A stretch of 14,533 nucleotides of DNA, taken from assembly GCA_959018155.1 (NCBI GenBank), contig CAUEKH010000028.1:1-14533 (forward strand), given 5' to 3'. This stretch comes from an uncultured Hungatella sp. (GTDB lineage Bacteria; Bacillota; Clostridia; Lachnospirales; Lachnospiraceae). A program made the position numbers and the translations under genes. Below are positions 1-6,489 of the stretch, piece by piece; positions within the stretch are counted from its first letter, which is position 1; each line of letters begins with the position of its first letter. The notes under the pieces are model-generated. The model did no database searches. It was not told the origin of the DNA and saw only the letters and a program-made list of their open reading frames with translations.

Positions 1-1326
1 CAGGCGAAGGCCACCGTACTCTGCATGTCAAGGCCGGCCAGAGTCTGGCTCTTCGACCCGGATTTGACAGGCTTATGTGAGTTCCGGCCCATGCAGAGCA
101 TCGGCAGCGGCCATGCCATGGGATGGCGTGCCGGGATGGAATTTACCATGATGGAAAAATCGGTCCGGGCCGAGTTCTCAGCCGCAGGCCGCAGCTTCCC
201 TCCATATGGCGCGGGAAATAACCACAATACGTGGTACGCCGCGACTATGGTAGATGCGAGAGGGGTGGAAATCCCGTATGTGGACCGGGATGGAAAAGAG
301 TTAAAGACCGTGTCCGAGCGGTACTATCCGGCGGAGGGGCAGAAATTTTTCTTAAAGGGCGGCGTCATCGACAATCCGAAGTATGAGTACCGGGGGCCGG
401 AAACCCTGGATTTTGAGGAATTGATGAAGCGCGGCTACAAGCTGCCATTTTACGCTGATTTAAGCCGAATGCCGGAGGAAGAGCGGCGCGTCATCTGGGG
501 GATGATGGTCGGGGAAGAGGCAAAGACGAAGATCCCCATCCTGAAGGATTACACGGACCGCGGTTTCGACCCGCAAAAGGACATGCTTCAGAGCTACGGG
601 ACCGGCTGGCAGTCCGCTAATTTCTTAGAGCAGGAGCGCCAGTTCTTCGGAGCGCCGGGAGGCATTTTCCACGACTGGGATTTGAAGACGAATATCGACG
701 GCATCTACGCGGCCGGCGACCAGCTCTACGCCTCGGACTGTGCCGGATTTGCGTGCGCAACCGGGTATTATGCGGGCAGGAAGGCCGCAGCCTGGGCTGA
801 TACCGTGGAATTTTCCGAATTTGACAGAGCCGAAGCCGACCGGGAGAAGGAGCGCTTATACGCGCCGCTCTATACGGAGGAGTCGGAGGGAGTAAGCTGG
901 AAGGAACTGAACCTGGCAATTTCCAAAGCTATGCAGAATTACTGCGGCGGAATCAAGTGCGAGGATCTGCTGAAGGAAGGCCTCGATTTACTGCGGTCCT
1001 ATAAAAATGAGGTGGTGCCGAAGCTTTTCTGCCGAAATCCCCATGAACTGATGAGGACCCACGAAGTCCTGGACATCCTGACCGTGTCAGAGATGGTCCT
1101 TCACGCCTGCCTTCTCCGCAAATCGAGTTCGGAACCACTCTGCTTCAGACGGAGTGACTATCCGGAAATGGATCCGCTAAAGGACAGAAAGCACATCGTA
1201 ATCTGCCAGGAAAACGGGGAGGTGCTGCACCGGGAGGTGGCGCTGGACTTTTTCGGAAATCTGAAGGAAGAGTATGAGAAGAGGAACCGCGATTACATAG
1301 AGGAGGCAGAAGATGAGAAAGATTGA
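1..1326 (+). CDS. FAD-dependent oxidoreductase, fumarate reductase/APS reductase-like (5' truncated)
   Basis: The reading frame is open from base 1, so the gene starts outside the window; 441 residues are visible. The first visible ATG (position 25) is internal: the residues before it (QAKATVLC) continue the family's conserved core. The C-terminal FAD-binding signature is clear at about 700-795 (GIYAAGD, then an ATGYYAG segment), as in flavoproteins of the fumarate reductase/succinate dehydrogenase/adenylylsulfate reductase superfamily. The GHAMGWRAG segment near 109-135 also fits. The N-terminal Rossmann (GxGxxG) region is missing because of the window edge. The next gene is a small two-cluster ferredoxin overlapping by 14 nt, the same pairing as AprA/AprB. 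It is therefore probably a cytoplasmic redox enzyme receiving or giving electrons through that ferredoxin. The substrate cannot be told from the sequence; true APS reductase activity is only one possibility. Confidence 0.85.
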   Translation, partial: QAKATVLCMSRPARVWLFDPDLTGLCEFRPMQSIGSGHAMGWRAGMEFTMMEKSVRAEFSAAGRSFPPYGAGNNHNTWYAATMVDARGVEIPYVDRDGKELKTVSERYYPAEGQKFFLKGGVIDNPKYEYRGPETLDFEELMKRGYKLPFYADLSRMPEEERRVIWGMMVGEEAKTKIPILKDYTDRGFDPQKDMLQSYGTGWQSANFLEQERQFFGAPGGIFHDWDLKTNIDGIYAAGDQLYASDCAGFACATGYYAGRKAAAWADTVEFSEFDRAEADREKERLYAPLYTEESEGVSWKELNLAISKAMQNYCGGIKCEDLLKEGLDLLRSYKNEVVPKLFCRNPHELMRTHEVLDILTVSEMVLHACLLRKSSSEPLCFRRSDYPEMDPLKDRKHIVICQENGEVLHREVALDFFGNLKEEYEKRNRDYIEEAEDEKD

Positions 1327-1588
1327 TTTTACCGCAGAGCCGGTGGGAAGCAGCGCGAAACCCATCCGCTACGAGGAAAGCCTTTGCATCGGCTGCAACC
1401 GCTGCGCCAGTGTATGCCAGTGCGACATTTTGTATCCCAATCCGGAAAAGGGAAAGCCGCCCGTCGTGATGTACCCGGGAGAGTGCTATTACTGCGGCGC
1501 CTGCGTGATGGTGTGCCCGGTGGAGGGCGCGATTAAGCTGGAACATCCGTTGATGAACCGGGCGAAATTCGTGCCGGTAAAGAAGTAG
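1313..1588 (+). CDS. 2x[4Fe-4S] ferredoxin, AprB-like partner subunit
   Basis: This 91-residue protein carries two CxxCxxCxxxC motifs: C25, C28, C31, C35, then C58, C61, C64, C68. It should bind two [4Fe-4S] clusters and carry electrons for the adjacent flavoprotein. The second motif is followed by the usual Pro; the first is followed by Gln and an extra Cys (C37), a small departure from the classical pattern. The start codon lies inside the 3' end of the flavoprotein gene (14-nt overlap), with AGGAGG at 1301-1306 six bases upstream, so the two are translationally coupled and likely form a complex. There is no signal peptide, so it is cytoplasmic. The family resemblance is to the iron-sulfur subunit of adenylylsulfate reductase and similar small ferredoxins. 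The electron donor or acceptor is unknown. Confidence 0.88.
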   Translation: MRKIDFTAEPVGSSAKPIRYEESLCIGCNRCASVCQCDILYPNPEKGKPPVVMYPGECYYCGACVMVCPVEGAIKLEHPLMNRAKFVPVKK

Positions 1589-1593
1589 AGAAA

Positions 1594-1658
1594 GGGGCAG
1601 CCGCACCAGTTTTCACTTGCTTTCAAGTGACTCTGGCGCGGCTGCCCCAAACATTTTT
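1594..1658 (+). terminator. Long intrinsic terminator between convergent genes
   Basis: GGGGCAGCCGC (1594-1604) pairs perfectly with GCGGCTGCCCC (1638-1648). After an A/C mismatch the stem continues with CCAG/CTGG, then CACTTG/CAAGTG around a four-base loop. A T-run follows at 1654-1658. It ends the flavoprotein/ferredoxin operon. Because the next gene converges from the other strand (stop at 1664), the hairpin may also stop minus-strand transcription, although the T-run on that side is poor. Confidence 0.85.
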
Positions 1659-1663
1659 AAGAA

Positions 1664-2434
1664 TTATACCTCATAATAAGTGGTATCCGTATATCCATTT
1701 CCGTTCACCGACTGCTGCGGCCCGAGAACCCGATCCCGCAGAACCCAGTACAGTTCCACAAATGTCATCTCATAGTACGGATGAACCAGAAATACCCCGA
1801 CACAGCACATCAGCGTTCCCAGAATATACCATCCAATAAAAGAAAGTTCCATCACAAAGGTATCCAGCTTGTTCCCGTCCATCATCTCCTTACTGAGACG
1901 GAATGCCTCATGGCGGTCCATATCCGGATTCTCCGCCAGCAGATACGGGATCATATAATACTCATAATGCTTATAAATGCCTGGAATTACAAGGAGCAGC
2001 ATCCACAGGTATTCAAAAAGTCCTTTGCAGAACATGGTTACCATCACATTCGCATAGTGGCCGTTTCTGAATGCAAAGAACAGCCGATCGATCCCCGCCG
2101 AACTCTGTTTGCTGGCGCTCTCCATGAAGAAACGCAGCTTGCCTACCTTTATTAAGTTGCTCACAAAAATACCTAACGCGGCGGCAAGCAGCAAAATGAC
2201 AACAATCATTCCCAGAACCATCATGAAAGTCGCAAAGCCGTTGCCATACCCTATCGTGATATCGGAATGGGATCCGTTTCCGGAACTGCTGCCGGATTGT
2301 CTCCTGATGCTGCCACTGCCACCGGAAGTGCCGGCGCCCAGTATTCCCGCAATGAAACATACGAGGACGCCATACCAGTAAAACGGTTTCAAATCCGCCT
2401 TTGCCCTCTCTTTTAATTCTGCTCTTGTCCACAT
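1664..2434 (-). CDS. DUF975 family integral membrane protein
   Basis: This 256-residue membrane protein has hydrophobic segments at about 19-35, 67-93, 138-155 and 196-217. The DUF975 hallmarks are an N-terminal RAELKERAK helix, the VIPGIYKHYEYYMIPYLLAE region (about 149-168), and the SKEMMDGNKLDTFVMELSFIGW region (about 181-202). A Gly/Ser-rich stretch (about 33-66) after the first membrane segment is probably an exposed loop. The start is supported by a GGAGGG ribosome site (complement of 2445-2450) ten bases upstream of ATG. It lies 94 nt downstream of the second WYL gene on the same strand, with no obvious terminator between, so it may be co-transcribed. A weak separate promoter cannot be excluded. 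The molecular function of DUF975 proteins is unknown; none is proposed here. Confidence 0.85.
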   Translation of the reverse strand: MWTRAELKERAKADLKPFYWYGVLVCFIAGILGAGTSGGSGSIRRQSGSSSGNGSHSDITIGYGNGFATFMMVLGMIVVILLLAAALGIFVSNLIKVGKLRFFMESASKQSSAGIDRLFFAFRNGHYANVMVTMFCKGLFEYLWMLLLVIPGIYKHYEYYMIPYLLAENPDMDRHEAFRLSKEMMDGNKLDTFVMELSFIGWYILGTLMCCVGVFLVHPYYEMTFVELYWVLRDRVLGPQQSVNGNGYTDTTYYEV

Positions 2435-2528
2435 ACTTACATATCCCTCCTGTTTTCTGATAATCGACCTGTTCAGTCAGATATGACTATCCTACCATAC
2501 TTTATCAAGAATTACTATTCGTTTTCTG

Positions 2529-3557
2529 TCACTGTTTCCGGTCTGTCCTGGCGCCCTTATCGATCCATTCCTTCTGTCTTCTCACCCGTTCCCTCACCTG
2601 TTCCAGAAATGGTTCCGGCCCCAGTACCTTCACGACCGGCCCGAAAGAGAGAATCTGGATCAGAAGTTCCGTCTCCATTTCCCGGCGATAAAAAATCTTG
2701 CAGAGATACTTTCCGGAGTCCCCCAGCTTTTCCGTCTGTTTCCGGTAACAGGCAAAATGAAGCATGGTCCGTTCCAGCCCGTTTCTCTCCCCGGAAATTT
2801 CCAGAAGGACAGGTTCCTGGCAGACAGATGGTTCCACGTCAGCTTCCCCGGGAAAAAACTCCGGCATCAGAAGCGCCGTGGCCCTAATCCGCATGATACG
2901 GGAAATATTCAGAATCAGGGTTTCGCTGACCATCCGCCCCTTCCTGACCATCACGGCCAGCAGCCGGAACTTATCGGTTTTCGGAGAATACTCGATCCTG
3001 TATGGAAGATACCGATGGGAAGAAAACCGGTCTTTGGCAGAATAATACTCGATTTCCAGAACCCTTCTGCTGTGGATTGCCTCCAGAATAATCTGAAAAT
3101 GCCTCCGGTACATGTCAGATTCCACCGGATCGCGATCCAGATACCGGTCGAACCAGAGAAAGTCGCCCCAGTCAAAGAGCGGTTCTGCGTCACCGACCAC
3201 CCGTTCCAGCCGTTCGCACGCATCATTGGAAAAGAACAGACGGAACTTCGGATCCGCCATCATGGTCCGAATCCACGACTTTTGTAATTTCGTAAGGGGA
3301 AGCGGCTTTAGAGTCCCGACTTTTGAGGAGAAGCCGTTCTCCTCTGAGGAATCGTCCCTCCCCCTTTTGGTCAGTAAATCCCATTCCCCACTGAGCAGTT
3401 TCGGTACAACAAAGAGCACCGTTTCCTCATAACCGTATTCCGCCGCCATGGCCGCCATCTCTTTTTCCGTCACAGGCGCTTTGTCCGCAGCCTCCAGAAT
3501 TTGCCGTACGACCAGAAAATACCGGTTATATACTTCTGAAAATAATTCATGATCCAT
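2529..3557 (-). CDS. WYL domain-containing protein (second of pair)
   Basis: A 342-residue protein. The N-terminal region (1-150) is helical and not a textbook winged helix. A WYL domain spans about 152-225 (RRVLEIEYYSAKDRF, then YLPYRIEYSPKTDKFRLLAV), although the Trp-Tyr-Leu triad itself reads F-R-L. A WCX-like C-terminal domain spans about 247-332, ending in an ILSFGPVVKVLGPEPF segment. WYL domains are ligand-sensing modules of transcription regulators, and in PafBC and some phage-defence regulators they bind nucleic acid or nucleotides. The chosen ATG (3557) overlaps the upstream WYL gene by 11 nt and has a GGGGAGG site just before it, showing translational coupling. The frame stays open upstream to 3803, but that extension is low-quality sequence lying over the upstream gene. 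It is likely a partner of the upstream WYL protein and a regulator linked to the nearby rtcB. Confidence 0.85.
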   Translation of the reverse strand: MDHELFSEVYNRYFLVVRQILEAADKAPVTEKEMAAMAAEYGYEETVLFVVPKLLSGEWDLLTKRGRDDSSEENGFSSKVGTLKPLPLTKLQKSWIRTMMADPKFRLFFSNDACERLERVVGDAEPLFDWGDFLWFDRYLDRDPVESDMYRRHFQIILEAIHSRRVLEIEYYSAKDRFSSHRYLPYRIEYSPKTDKFRLLAVMVRKGRMVSETLILNISRIMRIRATALLMPEFFPGEADVEPSVCQEPVLLEISGERNGLERTMLHFACYRKQTEKLGDSGKYLCKIFYRREMETELLIQILSFGPVVKVLGPEPFLEQVRERVRRQKEWIDKGARTDRKQ

Positions 3558-4884
3558 GTTCCGGCACCTCCCCGTAAAGTCTGGCCATCCTGTCCATATC
3601 CCCGTAAAATTTATCCGTGAGAGCGGAGTTGGTGCAGGAGAAAGACACAATTCTTCCGATAAATGTCTTGACCCATGGCAGCATCTCATTGCAGTCAAAG
3701 CACGTTTTTTCGTACCGGTAAATACCGGGTGAGACGCGCTTAACAGTCCCGCCCCGCCCTTCCCGTTCCAGCCGCATGAGGATGTGGGATTCCGTCTCCT
3801 CATTTAAGGCCACATCGAGAGTGACCGTCTCCAGCCCGCGCTTTTCCCCGAAAGAGACGCCCCAGCAGTTTCCGGTATTCTTCTCTAAATCCGCGACATG
3901 AAGTTCATAGTCCTTATCTTCCCCTTTTTCCTCCACCCGAAGGATAGAATCGAGACGGCAGCAGGAAAAACGTCTCGTTTTCGGTTGATGGATGCAGACG
4001 TAACGCCTGCCGGTCTGAGTGCTGCAGAAGATTTTCAGCGGGGTGCCGTCTATTTTGCGCACAGGGGCGGCGCCGGCCTCCGGAGTCCGCCCGGCTTTTA
4101 AGCTTCTGTATTCGAGACACACGCCCGAGCGGTTTTTCATGGCGCGAAGAAGTTGGTACAGCACCTCATCCTCCAGCGTATGGACCAGAAAATCGTGTTT
4201 AAAGCGAAACACCTCATTTTCCCGCGCCCAGTTGTCGAGAATCGTACTTCCGATAAATCCGAAGGGCGCCGCCCCCTGATAGAAGCTTACCATATCGAAG
4301 AAACCGGTATCTTCACCGGCCGCAGACGCGTTATCCGGCTCTTCATCTCCAATGCGCGAAGCCTTATGCCCCGCATTTCCCGGGAAAATGGAACCCTCCT
4401 CCCGTACCATGCCATAGAGGAGTCTGCGCCCCTCCTTTTCCGACCGGAAAATTCCGGCTGCCTCGTATTCCGCCAGCTTTTTCCTGACGGTCTGGGAATC
4501 AAACAGAACCTCGTATTTCTCCTGGATTTCATCGGTACGCTGGTCGGCCGAACGGTATTTTCCATCGGAGAGCAGATCCGTCAGGAAAAAATGGAGCATG
4601 ATATCGTTGGAGGTAAAGCTTTTCGATTTCCATGCAGCAAATAAGGGGTTGACAGAAATGCGGCTGCTGTCGATGGTGATTGCTACCGCCTTCCTTTTAT
4701 CCCTCTGATATTCGCTGGAAATATAAGGTCCGAACCAGTTCTCAATCCGCCGCCGTTCGTTGTCGTACGTGCGGCCGCTTCCATCCCGGTAATCGTCCCG
4801 CGTCTTAAAACCGTAGACGTAAAAATCCCGCACGTAGCCGCGGATTTTGTCGAAATGCCGGATCAGTTCAGAAAAATCCCCCAC
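3547..4884 (-). CDS. WYL domain-containing regulator-like protein (first of pair)
   Basis: A 445-residue protein starting at GTG (4884), chosen because AAGGAGG precedes it at the right distance and the family-like N-terminus (DFSELIRHFDKIRGYVRDF) begins there. The longer ATG frame from 4971 would run through the promoter. The N-terminal half (1-170) contains two segments that could be helix-turn-helix or winged-helix units, the second around QTVRKKLAEYEAAGIF (about 135-150). A WYL-like domain follows at about 250-345 (GVCLEYRS, then PLKIFCSTQTGRRYVCI), with a C-terminal domain at about 355-435. The WYL triad is not conserved. The gene is first in an operon with the second WYL gene and perhaps the DUF975 gene, and is divergent from rtcB across 165 nt. 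Inference: a ligand-sensing regulator acting on this shared control region; DNA binding is not demonstrated. Confidence 0.83.
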   Translation of the reverse strand: MGDFSELIRHFDKIRGYVRDFYVYGFKTRDDYRDGSGRTYDNERRRIENWFGPYISSEYQRDKRKAVAITIDSSRISVNPLFAAWKSKSFTSNDIMLHFFLTDLLSDGKYRSADQRTDEIQEKYEVLFDSQTVRKKLAEYEAAGIFRSEKEGRRLLYGMVREEGSIFPGNAGHKASRIGDEEPDNASAAGEDTGFFDMVSFYQGAAPFGFIGSTILDNWARENEVFRFKHDFLVHTLEDEVLYQLLRAMKNRSGVCLEYRSLKAGRTPEAGAAPVRKIDGTPLKIFCSTQTGRRYVCIHQPKTRRFSCCRLDSILRVEEKGEDKDYELHVADLEKNTGNCWGVSFGEKRGLETVTLDVALNEETESHILMRLEREGRGGTVKRVSPGIYRYEKTCFDCNEMLPWVKTFIGRIVSFSCTNSALTDKFYGDMDRMARLYGEVPEHGS

Positions 4885-4921
4885 GTTTTCTCCTCCTTCT
4901 TTTCGATGCCTGTTACCCTTA

Positions 4922-4950
4922 ATTATACCGCCAAATAACTGCACTGTCAC
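4922..4950 (-). promoter_or_regulatory. Sigma-A promoter of the WYL operon
   Basis: Read on the minus strand, GTGACA (-35, complement of 4945-4950) is followed by a 17-nt spacer and a perfect TATAAT (-10, complement of 4922-4927). Transcription would start near 4915, giving a leader of about 30 nt before the GTG start at 4884. The match is one base from consensus in both boxes together, with ideal spacing. Confidence 0.75.
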
Positions 4951-4982
4951 CCCAAAAGCCATTCCTCGCACCTTTTTTTAAA

Positions 4983-5010
4983 TGAACAGACAGGAAGATG
5001 CTGGTAAGAT
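4983..5010 (+). promoter_or_regulatory. Candidate promoter of rtcB
   Basis: A TAAGAT -10 box (5005-5010) is preceded by TGG (5002-5004), giving an extended -10 motif. A weak -35 (TGAACA, 4983-4988; four of six matches) lies 16 nt upstream. The -10 is about 40 nt from the rtcB start, and the leader is purine-rich. The weak -35 would suit an activated promoter. No sigma-54 type GG/GC element is visible, unlike rtcB promoters in proteobacteria. Confidence 0.45.
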
Positions 5011-5049
5011 AAAGTCACGAAGAGAGAAAAGAGAAGGGAGAATCAAGGT

Positions 5050-6282
5050 ATGTTTACATTAAAAGACGAAAGTATGAAAATGCCGGTAAAAATCTGGCTG
5101 GAATCTATGGAAGAGCTGGAAGAAGGCTGTTTAGAGCAGGCCCTCCACCTGGCGGATCTCCCATTTATCCATAAATGGGTATGCTTAATGCCGGACACCC
5201 ACAAGGGAAAAGGGATGCCGATCGGCGGAGTCATCGCCACGGACGGCGTCATCATCCCCAATGCGGTGGGCGTCGATATTGGCTGCGGGATGAATTTCAT
5301 TTCCACGAATATTAAGGTATCGGATATGCGCCCGGTGATGACGGGAAATGGGACTTTAATCCAGAGCATGATCGGTGAAATTATGAGAAATATCCCGGTG
5401 GGGTATAATTCCTATAAAAAGAGACAGGAGTCAAAGGTTCTCGATGAATGTATGGAGCATTCTTCAGACTATGAGAAAAATGAACTGCTTTACCCGCTCA
5501 TCGAGGACGCCTACTATCAGACGGGGACGCTGGGAGGCGGAAACCATTTTATTGAATTGCAGGAGGATCAGGAGGGATATCTCGGGATTATGATCCACTC
5601 CGGCAGCCGCCATTTCGGAAAAGAAATCTGCGACTATTACCATAATAAGGCCCGGGAACTGAACGGGAAATGGTACAGCACGGTGCCGGATGAGTACCGC
5701 CTGGCATTTCTTCCTGTGGACAGCGCCGAGGGAAAAGAGTACATTCTGTGGATGGATCTGGCTCTTCAGTACGCATATGAGAACCGGGCGCGGATGATGG
5801 AAAAGGTGATGGAGATCGTCAGCCAGAAGGCAGAAAAATTCCTGGGACAGACTGTAGAATATACAGAATCCATCAACTGCCACCACAATTACGCATCGTT
5901 GGAAGAGCATTTTGGAAAAGAGGTCTGGGTTCACCGGAAAGGGGCTACCAGGGTGCGCAACGGGGAACTGGCCGTGATTCCGGGCGCCATGGGCTCTTAC
6001 AGCTACGTCGTGATGGGAAAGGGCTGTCCCGACAGCTTCTTAAGTTCCTCCCACGGCGCCGGGAGGGCGTATTCGAGAAAGGCTGCCATGGAGACATTTC
6101 CCTGTGACAAGGTAATCAACGATTTAAAGGAACAGGGAGTCGTGCTGGGGAAGACGAAAAAGTCTGATGTGGCTGAGGAGAGCCGGTTTGCCTACAAGGA
6201 CATCGATCACGTGATGGACCAGCAGACCGATCTGGTGGTGCCTGTGAAGAAGTTAAAAACGGTTGGAGTGGTGAAAGGTTAG
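5050..6282 (+). CDS. rtcB: RtcB family RNA-splicing ligase
   Basis: A 410-residue protein of the shorter bacterial RtcB class. RtcB joins RNA 2',3'-cyclic phosphate or 3'-phosphate ends to 5'-OH ends using GTP and Mn2+. Family residues are present: VDIGCGMN with D76 and C79; GGGNHFIE with H166; HSGSR with H183; HHNYA with H278/H279 (metal ligands); HRKGATR (295-301); GAMGSYSYV (312-320); and SSHGAGR, whose H335 corresponds to the guanylylated histidine and R339 to its neighbour. The protein ends in K-G, as in characterised RtcB enzymes. All core catalytic positions appear intact, so it is probably active. AAGGGAG lies upstream of the ATG. It is divergent from a two-gene WYL operon that may regulate it. 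No archease or rtcA gene is in the window. A paralogue with a specialised repair role, rather than tRNA splicing, is likely. Confidence 0.95.
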   Translation: MFTLKDESMKMPVKIWLESMEELEEGCLEQALHLADLPFIHKWVCLMPDTHKGKGMPIGGVIATDGVIIPNAVGVDIGCGMNFISTNIKVSDMRPVMTGNGTLIQSMIGEIMRNIPVGYNSYKKRQESKVLDECMEHSSDYEKNELLYPLIEDAYYQTGTLGGGNHFIELQEDQEGYLGIMIHSGSRHFGKEICDYYHNKARELNGKWYSTVPDEYRLAFLPVDSAEGKEYILWMDLALQYAYENRARMMEKVMEIVSQKAEKFLGQTVEYTESINCHHNYASLEEHFGKEVWVHRKGATRVRNGELAVIPGAMGSYSYVVMGKGCPDSFLSSSHGAGRAYSRKAAMETFPCDKVINDLKEQGVVLGKTKKSDVAEESRFAYKDIDHVMDQQTDLVVPVKKLKTVGVVKG

Positions 6283-6286
6283 GAGT

Positions 6287-6369
6287 AATAGTCCTGACAG
6301 AAATCGTAAGCCTGGAAAGACCGGATCTGCCTGGCGGATCTGTGGATTTCCGGGCTTTCATTATTTTCC
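6287..6369 (+). repeat. Intergenic stem-loop repeat, copy A (terminator-like, after rtcB)
   Basis: An 83-nt element about 84% identical, without gaps, to 10437-10519 in the same orientation. An outer stem joins 6309-6318 to 6347-6356 (ten pairs including one G-T). An inner hairpin joins GATCTGC (6324-6330) to GCGGATC (6334-6340) around a CTG loop. A T-rich tail follows at 6357-6367. It starts 4 nt after the rtcB stop and precedes the kinase promoter, so it can serve as the rtcB terminator. Its repetition suggests a dispersed family. Confidence 0.75.
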
Positions 6370-6426
6370 GGTTCTGTGCTCTTTTATGAAACTTTTATAC
6401 CCATCCTGAATTGTGAGCCCATATTA

Positions 6427-6454
6427 TTGTAAAAATTGACAGATATGCTATAAT
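6427..6454 (+). promoter_or_regulatory. Promoter of the hybrid kinase gene
   Basis: A perfect TATAAT (6449-6454) lies 16 nt after TTGTAA (6427-6432, four of six matches to -35). Transcription should begin near 6461, giving a leader of about 29 nt containing AAGGAG (6475-6480) before ATG at 6490. A consensus-like TTGACA at 6436-6441 lies inside the spacer, only 7 nt from TATAAT, too close to be the -35. Confidence 0.6.
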
Positions 6455-6489
6455 GAAACAAAACAACGTGATTTAAGGAGAATTTACCA

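Noticed and set aside
1145..1606. Minus-strand open frame over the ferredoxin gene and terminator
   Set aside because: It is antisense to a ferredoxin with intact cysteine motifs and starts or ends in the terminator hairpin.
3558..3803. Upstream extension of the second WYL gene to an ATG at 3803
   Set aside because: The extra 82 residues are basic and Cys-rich with no family likeness, lie over the upstream WYL gene, and a good ribosome site precedes the ATG at 3557.
4885..4971. ATG start of the first WYL gene at 4971
   Set aside because: It would read through the TATAAT promoter, and AAGGAGG sits just before the GTG at 4884.
4885..5049. Sigma-54 promoter for rtcB, as in RtcR-controlled operons
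   Set aside because: No TGGCAC-N5-TTGC-like element is found on the plus strand, and no sigma-54 activator is encoded nearby.
6436..6441. TTGACA as -35 of the kinase promoter
   Set aside because: Only 7 nt separate it from TATAAT, and no -10 lies 16-18 nt downstream; TTGTAA at 6427 fits better.
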